DNA from: Rhea pennata
Taxonomy: Eukaryota > Chordata > Aves > Rheiformes > Rheidae
DNA length: 64,000 nt
Assembly: GCF_028389875.1 (NCBI RefSeq)
Contig: NC_084678.1
Span: 16,584,899 to 16,648,898, forward strand
Direction of reading: 5' to 3'
Shown here: one piece after another, positions 40,947-52,410 of the stretch
Layout of the letters: the number at the start of each line of letters is the position of its first letter
How positions within the stretch are numbered: the stretch's first letter is position 1
Notes under the pieces: generated by a model
Databases searched by the model: none
Told to the model about the DNA's origin: nothing
What the model saw: only the letters and a program-made list of their open reading frames with translations
Made by a program: the position numbers and the translations under genes

Positions 40947-43227
40947 GTGAGCGGGGCCGCGCCGCGGGCTGCGGGGCTGCGGGAGCCGCGCTGCACGGGA
41001 CCGGGGCGGCTGCGGGAGGCGGGCTGCAAGGGTGTGGGGCTACAGGAGTCAGGACGCAAGGGAACGGGGCTGCAGGAGCCGGGGCTGCAGGAGCCGGGAT
41101 GCACGGGAATGGGGCAGCTGTGGGAGCCAGGATGCAGGGGTACAGGGCAGCGGGAGCCGGGACTCAAGGGCACAGGGTGACTGCGGGAGCCGGGATGCAA
41201 GGATGCAGGCTGCAAGGGTAGAGAGGGCTGTGGGATACAAGTCTGTAAGGATATGGGGCTGTGGGGTGCAGGCGGCAAAGGTACCAGGGCTGCAGGGTAC
41301 AGGGCTGCGGGATGCAGGCTATGAGCTGCAAGGATACAGCAGTGCAGAGGTGAGGATGCAGGGATGTGGGCTACAGGCAGCCAGGATACGGGGCTGTGGG
41401 CTGCAAGGCTGCAGGATGTGGGCTGCAAGGATTTGGGGCTGCGGGATGTGGGTGACGCAAGGCTGTGCTCTGCCAGGCTACAGCCTGCAAGGATTCGGGG
41501 CTGTGGGACACAGGGCTGCAGCCGGCAATGATATGGGGCTGCAGGGTGCAGGCTGCAAGGATGCAGGGCTACAGGATGCAGGAAAGGGTTGTGGGATGCA
41601 AGGATATGGGGTGTGGGGACCTGGGGCTGTGGGGACCTGGGATGCAGAGATACAGGGCTGCAGGATGTGGGGCTCAGGGCTGCAGGAATACAGGGCTGCA
41701 GGTGTGCAGGATACAGGGACTCAAGGCTGCAGAAGGTGCAATACGGGGCTACAGGACACGGGGCGGTAGGATGCAGGATGTGGGAATACGGGAAGCAGGA
41801 TTTAGGTAGACAGGGCTGCAGGATGCAGGAACATGGGAAGCAGGATATGGGCAGACAGGGCTGCAGGATGAGGGATGCAGGGAGGGATGCACAGCTGCAG
41901 GGTGCAGAGATAAGGGATTCAGGATGCAGCGTTTGCGGACAGGGGATTTGGGCTGCGGGATGCAGAGAAGCGGCGCTACGGGTGCGGGGCTGTGCCAAGG
42001 GAGCAGCAGGAGGCAGAGGGGCAGCCCAGCAGAGCCTCCGGGCAGCCCGGGACCCTGCCCACCGGAGGGGTCGGTCCTTCGCCTCCCCGGGGCTTTGCAT
42101 CGCCCTTTCTCGCTGCTCCTCTCCAAAATGTTGGGCACAACCCGCTCTCGGCTGCCGGGGGGCAGAGCCGGAGCCCTGCTCCGGGGCTTGCTCCCGTTTC
42201 CCAGCCTGCTCTCGTGCCAGTGCTGGGACCCAGGTCAAGCCCTGAGTTGGCCACGGGAGCCCTCCCCACACCCGAAGTGCCCCGTCCTCGGGTGCCCCTG
42301 CGCCCTGGCCGCCCGGCCGCCCTGCCGCCACCAGGAAGCCGAGCGGGTTTCACAGAGCCTCGCTTTCCCCTTCCAGGCCAGTCGTGGAAGGCGCTGAGCG
42401 CCAGCGACAAGCGTCCCTTCGTGGAAGAGGCAGAGAGGCTGCGGATCCAGCATCTACAGGATCACCCCAACTACAAGTACCGCCCAAGGAGAAAGAAGCA
42501 AGCCAAGAAAATCAAGAGGATGGAACCCAATATCCTCCTCCATAACCTTTCCCAGCCTTGCAGTGACAACTTCAGCATGAGTCACCATGGTGGCAGCCAG
42601 CCGGGCCACCCCCAGCCTCCCCCACTTAACCACTTCAGAGAACTCCACTCCATGGGGTCGGATATTGAAAACTATGGCTTGCCAACTCCTGAGATGTCTC
42701 CCTTGGATGTCTTGGAACAGACCGAGCCAGCGTTTTTCCCTCCGCACATGCAGGATGACTGCAACATGATGCCCTTTCGCGGCTACCACCACCATCACCA
42801 GATGGAGTTTCCCCAGGAGAAGTGCATCGGGCGGGATGTGGCGGTGCCCTATGCGCAGACCCCCTCGCATCTGGCCGATGCTATGAGGACTCCCCACCCG
42901 TCCAGCATATACTACAACCAGATGTGCTCGGGAACTCAGAACGGGCTTTCGGCCCACCTGGGCCAGCTCTCGCCCCCTCCCGAAGCCCACCACATGGAGA
43001 GCGTGGAGCACTTGAACCAAACCGAGCTCTGGACAGACGTCGACCGCAATGAGTTTGACCAGTATTTGAACATGAGCAGGACTCGTCCTGAAACCTCAGG
43101 ACTCCCTTACCATGTCTCCCTGTCCAAAGTGACTCCTAGAAGCATCTCCTGCGAGGAGAGCAGCTTGATATCTGCCCTGTCCGACGCCAGCAGCGCTGTT
43201 TACTATAGCCCGTGCATCACCGGTTAG
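40544..43227 (+). CDS. SOX18: SOX18, SoxF HMG-box transcription factor, two exons
   Basis: Nuclear transcription factor for endothelial, lymphatic and hair/feather development. Exons 40544-40946 and 42377-43227 with GT-AG sites (ATGCTGG/GTGAGC; TTCCAG/GCCAG), phase 1, give 417 residues (human 384). The HMG box runs from about residue 98 to 175 ([20 protein letters not shown] ... [10 protein letters not shown]), split by the intron after SKMLG as in all SoxF genes. The conserved EFDQYL motif (360-365), used for beta-catenin contact in SoxF proteins, and the C-terminal [17 protein letters not shown] block are intact, which sets SOX18/SOX7/SOX17 apart from other SOX groups. Start chosen: first ATG ([12 protein letters not shown]); an in-frame GTG at 40481 is rejected. 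The N-terminal region carries a duplicated SRTPSPEPG segment. Synteny next to TCEA2 supports SOX18 over SOX7/17. Confidence 0.98.
40947..42376 (+). repeat. SOX18: SOX18 intron with GGGCTGCAGGATGCA-type minisatellite
   Basis: From about 40970 to 41960 the intron is a degenerate array of short units (GGGCTGCAGGATGCAGG and variants with GGATATGGGGCTG), roughly 9-18 bases each. It keeps frames open on both strands, producing false proteins of hundreds of residues. The last 400 bases of the intron are non-repetitive. Confidence 0.93.
42377..43227 (+). CDS. SOX18: SOX18 exon 2
   Basis: Second half of the HMG box ([20 protein letters not shown]), a nuclear-localisation [10 protein letters not shown], a His-rich run YHHHHQ, the EFDQYL motif and the conserved C-terminus ending YYSPCITG. 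The stop is at 43225-43227. Confidence 0.98.
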
Positions 43228-43717
43228 GTCTGCCCCCCCCCCCGTCCGGCGCGTCCGCCGGGAGAGCCCGCAGCGCACGCTCTCCCCGGAAAACCCAAAG
43301 CCATCTTCCTTTAACCACGAGCTCCATAATATTTAGAGTATCTCATTAAATGCATCGCTTTCTTCTTAAAAAAAAAAAAAAAAATGCTGAAGTCACTGAT
43401 ATACCGTATAACTATATAACACAGCTAGATGCCTTTCCAAAGCCTGAATCCTGCCTGAAAAGCGGCGACGAGCAGGACGAGCCAAAGCAGCCCGTCCGCA
43501 CGCTAACCCGCGGGGCGGTTGCCTTGCCTGGGGGAAGCTTTGGGAGCGCTTCGCAGGGACGGTTACAGATTCGGTGCCTATTAGTGGGGGTCTTTAGGAC
43601 AGTTTTTTCTGTATTATCAGCAATATATTTTAATTGGGCAACAAAACTATATTTTTACTAAGCATTTTTATATATAAAATGATATTTAATGTCTTTTTTT
43701 TTATTAGACTTTTTAAA

Positions 43718-43723
43718 AATAAA
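43718..43723 (+). terminator. SOX18: Proximal AATAAA in SOX18 3' UTR
   Basis: AATAAA in TTAAAAATAAATCAAGG. There is no clear GU-rich element directly after it, so it is probably the minor site. Confidence 0.4.
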
Positions 43724-43943
43724 TCAAGGGATATCCGTGAGATCTAAAGCATCTATGTAGCAAAGCTGGATTAAAAAAAAAAATAACCGAAAAAGCAAAA
43801 CGGAGATATTTTGTGAAAAGGGAATTGCAATGTAAATATTGTGGACCAATCGACTGGAATTTTGTACAAAAGAAAAATACGACTGCAAACACTTTTATTG
43901 TCTAGAACTGTATGGAGAGCAAACTCTTTTATAATGGTTAATT

Positions 43944-43949
43944 ATTAAA
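43944..43949 (+). terminator. SOX18: Likely SOX18 poly(A) signal (ATTAAA)
   Basis: ATTAAA followed 25-40 bases later by the GU-rich element TTGTGCGCTTGTTGTGTG, the classic arrangement for 3' end formation. Confidence 0.65.
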
Positions 43950-43969
43950 ACAGCTTCATATAATTGTTC

Positions 43970-45600
43970 CCATCTTGTGCGCTTGTTGTGTGAACACATA
44001 TTTTCCGCAAATACATGTTGTCCCAACCGTTTCCAGATTGCTGTATCCGTTGATTAATGTTTTGACAACCCGGCAAATGTATCAATCGGGAGCCCCGTGC
44101 CCGGCCGCCCCGCCGGCTGCCGGCGCCGCAAACCCCGGCAAGCAACCGCGCGACCCCCTCGCCGGGCTTCTCTCGCGCTGGGGGGGCTATCGCGCGGGGT
44201 GGGGGTCCCGCAAGCGCCGTTTTCCCGGGGAAAGGCCCCGAACTGGGCGGGCGGGCGGGAGGCGGCGGCGCGGGAGCCCCGGCGGCGCGGGAGCCCCTGC
44301 GGCACGCTCTCCGCCGCGCCGTGCGCCGGCAAGGGCGGCAGCGCCGGCAGCTGCTGCCGAAGACCCCGCGGCCTCCGCGCCCGGCGGGTTACACCAGGCT
44401 GATATCGCCAAAAAAGGCCATTTGAAAAAATGAATAGGAGAAGAGCTTTTTTTTGTTGTTGTTGTTGGCAAGGGATTGCCTTTTAGGGGGAATGGATATT
44501 TAACAAATGACATTAATTTTCAAGCTTCTCCTAAATTAAATTCACATTAGTGTTAACAAGACTCAACCCTGACTCGCTTTTTTTTCTTTTTTTTTTTCTT
44601 TTCTTTTTTTTCTCTTATTCAACGCGGCGCTAACGAAAACGAAGCCGTTCGGGGGCCGCGAAGCGCCGGCGACGCGCTTCGCTGCGTTTCCATATACAGT
44701 ATGCGAAAAAAAAAAAAAAAGGGGGGGGGACGCACGGAAAAATGAGCTCACTACCTAGACGGGCGGGCTGGCGGCGGGCCACGAGCGGGAGCCTGCGGAA
44801 ACGGGGCCCGGCGCGGGAGTTTGGCTCGTGGGCAGAGCGGGGCTCCGGGCATTTCCCCGGCCCCGGCTCCGCCTCGGGCTGCGCCGGGAGAACCGCCGCT
44901 GCCCTCGCCCAAACCCGCCCCGGGGTGGGGGTCGGGTGCTTGGGGGGGGGGGGTCGGGTGCTGCGAGAAGTGGCGGCTCCTGCGTGGGTTTTCCTCTCGG
45001 GATTGGAAAAGTTGCCGCTAAAGCCCTGGTTTTTGCAGCTCGGGCGGCTGGGCGAAGCGGAGAGGGCGCCCGTGGCTGCGGCCGGGGCGAGCGGCCCGTG
45101 CCCCTTCCCGTGCCCCCTTCCCGTGCCTCTTCCCGTGCCCCTTCCCGTTCCCGTTCCCGTTCGTTCCCCGGCGCTGCCCGGGGCTCTCCGGCCACGCCGC
45201 GGCCCCCCTTCCCCGCAGCCCGGCCTTGCGGCGGCGCCGGGCCGCGGGGAGCGATCCCCGAGCGCACTGCTCCTCGGAGCGGCGGCGGAGCGCTGCTCAG
45301 GTGCCGAGCGGGGATGGAAACGGACTCTGCTGGAATAGTTTGGGGATGATTTCACCGCTGTTACGGCTCAGGCCGCGGCTGTTTCCACGCAGCCCCTTCC
45401 GATTTTATGACTTAATCTCTGCAGAGCTCGCTGCTCTTCCCGGGGAGGAGGAGCCGCGGGCTCTTAGCAGGTCGTTACTGCCCGAGCGAGCTCCGAGCTC
45501 CGGTATTTGACAGGTACGTTTAAAAGCTGACAGCCCCATCCTGCCGGCGGGGCCGCCCGCGGGGCCCGGGAGCAGGGGGCCGCCGAGAGGGACCGCCGTG
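43970..45600. other. Intergenic CpG-rich DNA downstream of SOX18
   Basis: No gene recognised. T-rich tract at 44578-44615, A/G-run at 44705-44730, and GTGCCCCTTCCC-type short repeats near 45100-45170. Confidence 0.5.
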
Positions 45601-45885
45601 GCTCGGGTGGCCCCGAGCGCGTGCCTGCGTCCCTGCGCGCGTGCACGGGGCGCGCGTGTGCGGCCCTTTGCACCGACGCGTGCGCGAGCGCAGCCGCACG
45701 CGTCTGCGCCCGCGCCTGTGTGCACCCGCAGGCACGGATGTGTGTGCGCGCGCGCGTCCACACGCGTCCATCCGCGTGCACGTGGGCGAGCGCATCTGCG
45801 TGTGCGCGCGGGTGTGCACATCCCCGTGGGGGGGCATCCCCGTGGGGGGGCATCCGTGTGCGCACTCACACGTGTGTGTTCTGCT
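45601..45885. repeat. GTGCGCG-rich alternating purine-pyrimidine tract
   Basis: A 280-base stretch is rich in GTGCGC, CACGCG and GTGTGC steps. Alternating purine/pyrimidine of this kind is prone to Z-DNA. It is not a clean tandem array. CATCCCCGTGGGGGGG repeats at its right end. Confidence 0.8.
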
Positions 45886-47455
45886 GGAGGCTCACTGGCC
45901 AGGTTTATAGATGTTCTGGTTTTTTATGGCGTTATAGAGCGCTCGATGACATCACCCAAATATTAAAACAGCATGTGCCAGCCGGCCCGGCTCGGGAATA
46001 TGCAGCTCGGAGCCACACGAGGGTGAAAAATCCCCAGCGGGGCCGTGGCCGGGCTCGGGGCGAGCAGCAGCCGGAGCCGTCCCGGAGCGCAGCCGCCGTG
46101 AACTCATTCCAGCTGGGATTTTAAAGGGGAATCGGAGCTTCCCGATCCTTGGGGGACGGCGACGGCCTTTGCACGCCGTCCCCGCCCTCTCGCCGCGGCA
46201 CGCGGCGACGGCGGGCTCGCGCCGACGGATTTATCAAAATCAAACCTGTTTGTGGAAAACGGCTCCCAAACATTTCCTGACTTGAGGAAAAAAAAAAAGA
46301 GGGAAAAAAAAAAAAAAAAAAAAAAGAGTGCTGGGGGAAAAAAAAAGTTTCCAGGCTTTTTTGGATCCAGGGCAAGCTTTTTAGCTTTGTGACTTGCACT
46401 ATATTTTTTAAAGGTTAAACAAAAGGAAAAGGTCAAAATCCAAAGGAAGGTTTCAAAGTATGCGCAGAGAAACCTTCCACAGCCGATCCAAACGAGAAGT
46501 CGTCTCAGCGTGCCAGTTCCCAAACTTTCCCAAACTTTCTGCTTTGCAGCCCAGTTTGGGAACGGAAATGCTTTAAAATCGCGACGCTTCTTACAGGACA
46601 GGAAAACCATGATTTCCTCCTCGGCGCTGGTCGGGGTGCCCAGAACAGGACAGAAAGGAGATCTAAAGGCGGCGGGTGATGGAGGGTTACTCCGGTCCTT
46701 CCCCCGAGCCCGCGGCCAAGCCGGAGCCCGGCGAGACGCTGCTTACGGTGCTCTGCTTTGGCCGGTGGATGAGAAGCCCCCAAGTCGGAGAGCAGCGGGG
46801 AGGCAGGCGGAGGAAGAGTGTGGGCAGGCGGGCGACGAAGGCCCCGGCCCGCTGAAGGCTTTCAGCTCTGCAACTTTGCACCGGCAGCCAGGGCTCGTTT
46901 TCCACCCTCCCCACTTCGCTTTGGAGCCTGTTACCGGGAAAATAGCTACAGAACAGGGTTTTTCCCCCCATAAAGTTCACGTTTATAACGGGCCAAGAGC
47001 TCCCTGCCACTCAGCGCTGCTCGTGAGCAGTTTCCCAGGCAGCTGGGCAGCCACAAGCTCCAGCGCGCCCGAAGCGTTGGTCCCGGAGCAGCACAAACAC
47101 GTCGGGCTTTGCAAAAGAAAAAGCGAGCAAGCCGGTCCCTAAATGTGCCCCGGGAAGGCTCCGCAGCCTGAAACTGGGGTTTCAGCGTTCGCGCCGCGCC
47201 GAGGCTCAGCCGTGCCATCGCCGGCAGAGCCCTGGCTGCGGTCCCCAGGCTGGAGAGGAGGCGGTTTGGGGCGCAGGGTCCTCGTGGCACGAGCCACGGG
47301 AGGGTTTGGGGTTGTTTCCCCCAGCACAGACGAGCGCCGGCTCCCGCCGTGCCGGAGCAGAGCCCCGCTGACACCCGTCGGCGCCGCTCTGCGTCCCTGA
47401 GCCAACCCAGCAGTGCTGGGGACGGTCGTGGGATAAATCGGGCTGGGAGGGCTCC
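45886..47455. other. Intergenic DNA with AT-richer patch
   Basis: An AT-richer patch at 45895-45990 (including GATGACATCACCCAAATATT, a CRE-like TGACATCA) may be regulatory. An A-run at 46288-46350 follows. No gene recognised. Confidence 0.4.
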
Positions 47456-48165
47456 CTGAGGGTCCCTAAGCCACCGACCTCCCCCTAACCCAGCCCGGCC
47501 TCCCCCTAACCCAACCAAACCCACCCTAATCCCCCTCTTACCCAGCCTAACCTGCCTGGAATCCAACCTGACCCAATTTAGTCACACTAATCCAGACTAA
47601 CCTCTCCTTAACCCACCTAACCTGATTCCCCTTTTAACTCAATTTAACCTCCTCTTAACCAAACCTAACCCGCCCTTAAGACAATCTAATCAGCCTAATC
47701 CAGTCTAACCTCCCCCTCATCCAGCCTAACCAATCTCACCCAATCTACCCTCCCAACCCAACCTAGCCAACCTAGCCTCCCCCAAAACCACCTAATGTCC
47801 CCCTAACCTGCTTCTAATCCAACCTGACCTCCCCCAACCCAAATTAACGTCACCTTAGCCCAACTCAACATCCCCCAACCCAACATAACCAACCAAACCT
47901 CCCCCTAATCCAACCCAACCTCGCCTTAACCCAACCCAACCTCCTCCTAACCCAACATAACCAACCTAACCTCCCCCTAATCCAACCCAACCTCCCCCTA
48001 ATCCAACCCAACCTCCTCCTAACCCAACATAATCAACTTGAACTCCTCCAACCCAACCTACCTCTAACCCACCTTAACCACCCTTGAACTCAACCCAACC
48101 CAACATAACCAACCTGACCTCCCTCTAACCCAACCCAACCTCTCCCTGACCCAACCTCCCGCTCC
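47456..48165. repeat. CCTAACCCAACC-type telomere-like minisatellite
   Basis: About 700 bases of degenerate tandem repeat built on AACCTCCCCCTAACCCAACC and shorter CCTAACC/CCAACC blocks. It resembles the C-rich telomere strand (CCCTAA) but is not exact. Almost free of G on the plus strand. Confidence 0.95.
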
Positions 48166-48429
48166 GAGCAGGTCTATCCCTCACCCCCCACGCGGCCGAG
48201 CTCAAGCCTTCTAGGCTGGCAGGGAGGTGTTGGTGGAAACCTCTGCCTCGTGGCGGCTCGCCGCCGAGGGGCTGAGCCCTGGCTGGAGCTGAATCAGCCC
48301 CCCCGCGGCGCAGGAGCGTCGCGGGCCGTCGGAGGCCCGTCGGGACGGTCAGGCCAGGCCGCGCGGGGCCGTTCTGGGAAGCTGTCCAGCCATCCGCCGG
48401 AGAGAGGAGCCTGCCTAGAAATGACTCTC

Positions 48430-48720
48430 CTGGCTGCCCTCCACGCTCCGACCGTCCCATATGGAACGAATGTACATTTTCCATCAATTGTTTGTATTTT
48501 TCATTTAAAGAAAGAAAGAAAAAAAAGCGACAGAAAGAAAACGGGCTCGCCGTACATGCAAAGTGTCAGCGACAGCAGATAGGCCCCACGGCAGAGAGGG
48601 AGAAACGCTGGCCGGCGTTCAAGAGCCTCGACCGTATGGTATGGAACAATAAATTTTAAGTGTGTTTTGACATATTTGGTGGTCTCTGCCTCGCGCTTAA
48701 CGAGCGTTGGTCCCCGTTAC
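48430..48720. promoter_or_regulatory. Candidate regulatory element E
   Basis: An AT-richer island in GC-rich DNA holds CCATATGG, TCAATTGTTTG (SOX-like) and TATGGAACAATAAATTTTAA (SOX AACAAT), then an abrupt return to CpG-rich DNA. No coding potential. Inferred from composition and motifs. Confidence 0.35.
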
Positions 48721-48889
48721 GGGGGAGCCGTAACCGTGCCGCTCGAGCTGGCTGGCAGGCGGCGCGGGGGAGCCCCCGGCCAGGCGAGCCGGCCCGGAGG
48801 TCGGCGCCGCGCTGGTCCCGGCGCGCGCGGCCACGGCGGACGGCCGTGCTGGAAGCGCGTGGGTCGGGGCGAGCGCCGGCGGTGAGATG

Positions 48890-49010
48890 AGAGTCTGGGG
48901 TGCGCGGGGCGTTCGCAGGGCGCCGTTGCACGCCGGTGCAACCCATTGCACGCTGTTGCAACCCGTCGCACGCCGGTGCAACCCGTTGCACGCCGCCGCC
49001 CGCCGCTGCC
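48890..49010. repeat. Short GCACGCCGGTGCAACCC repeat
   Basis: About five copies of a 15-16-base unit (GTTGCACGCCGGTGCAACCC and variants). Each copy is itself near-palindromic (TTGCAC...GTGCAA). Confidence 0.85.
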
Positions 49011-49214
49011 CGTGCACCCCTGGGCGATGCTCGGCCGCGCGGCGCGGCCGGACGGCGTTTGGGAAGCCACGCTCGGCCCCACGGCCTCGCCTGTCCCCCG
49101 CGGCTGCAGGGAGAGGGCCGGGGGAGCGGGGAGCCGGGCAGCGGGGCCGGGCCGGGCGCGGGGCGTGCGGCCGGCGGCTCAGCGCGGTGCCGGGGCTGCC
49201 CGCCTCCCCCGTCG

Positions 49215-49510
49215 AACAGGGGCTGATCACAGAGATGGACATGAAAGCGCAGCTTGGCTCTGTTTTCTCTCTCATTCAGAACATTCAAAAACTATTAACT
49301 GTGGTGGGGGTAAAAAAGCAGCTGGTTTTAATATCGTGCTCTTCCAATTGTGTTTCTTTCTCTTTTTTTTTTTTCTTTTTGCTTTTCACGAGCACTTTAA
49401 GTGACATGGTTACATGCATTTGATTAAAAAGCTGTAATTCAACGAGTGCGTTTTCTTGTACTGTACGAAACTGCTTAAAGACGCAGGGTGCGTTTATGGT
49501 GGTCTCCAGG
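49215..49510. promoter_or_regulatory. Candidate regulatory element F
   Basis: A 300-base AT-richer island holds AACTGTGGT (RUNX type), TTTAATATCG, TTAAGTGACATG and GATTAAAAAGCTGTAATTC, flanked by CpG-rich DNA. Noncoding. Confidence 0.35.
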
Positions 49511-51630
49511 TTTGTGCCGAAAGCCGGGCGGTCGGGGCAGCGGGGAAGGAGGCGACGGAGAGCGGCGGCCGCGGGCGCCCGCCTCGGCAGCCCCGCAGAG
49601 CCTCCGCGCGGACCGGCTTCACCCCGGCCCCGCGCTCCCCCGGCGCCGCCGTTTCCTTCGTGCTCGGCAAAGAGAAAAGGGGAAAAAAAAGAAAATCCCC
49701 GCGGGTGTGCGCAGCTCCGGGCGCAGCGTCGCCGCGCCGCGTCCCGGCGGCTTCGAGCGCGCGTCTTTCCCTTGGCTCGGCCCGGCTCAGGGATCACCTG
49801 CGGCTCGGCTGATTTATGAACGGAGAATTTTTCGGGCTCCGTTTCCTTCTCGTTGTTGTTTCAGTTGCTGCGCTCGCTTCCGGCCGCCTTTGAATAGCCC
49901 CGGCCGCGGCGCGAGCGATGGGAATCGCCGGGGGGAAACGCTCACACTCGCGGGTGGACGCGCGCGCGCGCGCCGGGGGGCGAAGGACCCTCAGCTGCCC
50001 CGGCCGGGGGCAGCTCCCCGGGCGCTGGGCTCACCGCGGGGACAGCAGCTCCCCGGGGATGTGCGTCCCCCATCCCCCCCCCCAACGCCACCCCAGCGCC
50101 GCGGATTGGGATTCGGGGTGGGTGGTTTTACTGGGAAATCAGGAAGGAGAGGGTGGAGAGCCCGCAAAGCGGCTCCGCGAGGCCGGGGGGAGGGGGGGGG
50201 CTTGGGCCGATTTGCAGCAAGACTTTTTTTTTGGGGGGGGGGGCAAAAAAAAAAAAGGAAATAAAAGGAAAAAAAAAAAGAGCCCCCAGCTGCAATCTCA
50301 GCGCGTCACTCCGGGCCCCGCGCGCGCGCGCGGCCGACCCGCCGCGCCGGCCGCCGCCGCCTCGCCGCCCCCTTCGCGGCCAGGGCGGCCGAGCGGGGCT
50401 GGGGGGGGGGCGGCGGGGGCCCCCCGGCGCCGCGGGGCGCCCGGCGCGCTCCGGGCCCCCCGCCGCGGAGCCGGGAGCAAACAGGAAGCTCTCCCCAGCG
50501 TGATGCAGCGGAAATGAGACAAACGAGCTGGAGCGGCAGCGAGGAAGCGGGCGGAAGCGCGCCGGATATTTGGAACGGCCGGCGAATTCTTGGGCTTATC
50601 TCTGCGCCGCAGAGGCCCGGCAGTCCTTACAAAACAGCGCCCAGCTGGAGCGCGGCCCGCGGCGAGGCCGGAGCCGGCCGCCGGCCCCCCCCCTCCGCCA
50701 CCCCCCCCCCGGGGACGGCCCGAGCGCCCGCGGAGCCCGCCGGCGCCTTCCCCGGGCCCGTTCCCCGGCCCCGCTCGCCCCCTTGTCTCCCCGCGCAGCC
50801 CTCTCGCTCGCGCAGCGCCGGCCAAGCCCGCCGCGCCGCCCGGGTTTGGAGTTTTTTTTTTTTTTTTTTTTTTTTCATTCTTTTTCATTACAAAGCCACA
50901 TTCGTGTCTTACGCTCGGCGCATCGGGCCTGGCCGGGGAGCAGAGAGCGGGTTCAGCCCGCGGGCGCCGCGCCGGGGTTTCGCCGCGGTCCCCGAAGCCG
51001 GGCGGGCGCCGGCACCCGCGGCCGCGGTGGAGACGCCGGCGCACCAGGGCCGGCAGCGGCCGCCGGCCGGGCTCGAAGCGCCTGGGGAGCGCGGCGCGCG
51101 CCCGGCCTGGGCTCGAGGGCGCCCGCGGGCTCCTGCTCCCACCGTCCCGGCCCCGCGGCCCCTCGAGGGGCTGCGGGAAGCCGCTCGCTCCCTTTATGCT
51201 CCCGACCCGCCACGTAATTAGAGCCCCGTTTCCTGCCCCTGGGAGCGATCGCTTCCCCGGGCAGGTGGCTCCGACACCGCAGAGGCCGCGGGTTGCGGAG
51301 GGTATTTTTTTTTGGGGGGGGGGGGTTGGTGTTTACGTGTGCTAAATCGGGGGAAGAGTTTGTTGTTTATTTCTGCATTTACAAAGCGCAGCTTTTTCCT
51401 GATGCCGGGCGGAGGAAGAGGGGCAGGATGTGACCTTCGTGCACCCCTGCTCGCTCGCGCAACGCCGCGGCGCGGCGGGCGCCGCCGGCTGCGGCCCCGG
51501 CGCCCGGACAGGGGCGGGTTTTTACGCTTGCAGCCCCAAAAGGGGCTTCGCCGGGGCCGCGCAGCGCGCCCGGGGCGCCGTCGGCCGCGGCCGCTCGGCT
51601 CCGCGGCGGCGGGAGGGAGCAAAAGGAAAA
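49511..51630. other. CpG-rich intergenic block
   Basis: Very GC-rich with homopolymer runs (C/G at 50210-50240, T at 50852-50875). A small patch at 50490-50640 has GATA-type CTTATCTC. No gene recognised. Confidence 0.45.
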
Positions 51631-51634
51631 CTCG

Positions 51635-51860
51635 GCCCAGGGCGGTTTAATAAGCCGAGCGGTACGAGCTGGGGAAAAGCTGGGGAACACACAAGTGGTA
51701 ACGCAGGATTAATCTTCCCTTTAGTCTTGGGAATTATGTTTTCATTAATCCTAATTTTTCCAGATGTTTCGCTCCTTACACCAGGGTCTTCAAAGCCGCT
51801 GTGGCTGCAAATGCTAATGAAGCCATGAGAACGTTTTAAAGAGAAAGATTCAAAGCTCAA
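51635..51860. promoter_or_regulatory. Candidate regulatory element G with inverted GGATTA/TAATCC pair
   Basis: GCAGGATTAATCTTCC (about 51703) and TTCATTAATCCTAATT (about 51742) give two inverted K50-homeodomain (OTX/PITX/CRX-type) sites about 40 bases apart, followed by GCAAATGCTAATGAAG (POU-like). AT-rich and noncoding, in a CpG-rich setting. Confidence 0.45.
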
Positions 51861-52254
51861 ATTGCTTCCTTTTTTTTTTCTTTTCTTTCTCCCTTTTTTT
51901 CCCCCCCCTTTTTTTGGTGCGGGGGGGGGCGCGTGCACGTGTGCGGTCCCGGCGCCTCCCCGCGCCGCGGCGCTGGGACGCTGCGGGAGCCGCCGGGCCC
52001 GCGCACTGCCGCCGGCACGGCCGCGCTGCCGGGCTCCCCGCAAACACCGAGGAAACCTGGATGCTTTCGCGCGGGGTGGTTTAACGCAGCCGGGCGCCGG
52101 CACGCGCAGGGAGCGCCCCGGTGCTGCCCGAGGAGGGTCCCCGGGCGGGACGCGGAGGGCTGGCAGAGCCCGCGGCCCGCCGGCTCCCCGCGGCCCCGAG
52201 CGGGTCCCGGAGCGGGCGCCGGGCGGACGGGACCGTCGGAAGAATCCCGCCGCC

Positions 52255-52410
52255 GCCCGGGATTCACATCCATGTACTTATATGGCCTTCAAGCCGCGGC
52301 GGGAGCGTGCCCAGCGTCTGGAAATCCAGCTAGGACCAGATCCCTTCATTAGTAATTTCTTGTACATGACTTTCGAGGCCAGAGGGATTTGTTAAATTTG
52401 CAGGAGTGTT
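52255..52410. promoter_or_regulatory. Candidate regulatory element H
   Basis: A balanced-composition island holding CATTAGTAATTTC (homeodomain), TCACATCCATGTACTTATAT and TTTGTTAAATTTGC. Noncoding; inferred only from composition and motifs. Confidence 0.3.

Larger units (their letters stand above)
43228..43965 (+). other. SOX18: SOX18 3' UTR
   Basis: About 740 bases. AT-rich after 43.35 kb with T- and A-runs. Ends near the ATTAAA signal at 43944. Confidence 0.75.

Noticed and set aside
40604-42331. 575-residue minus-strand frame
   Set aside because: Antisense of SOX18 exon 1 plus its intron minisatellite.
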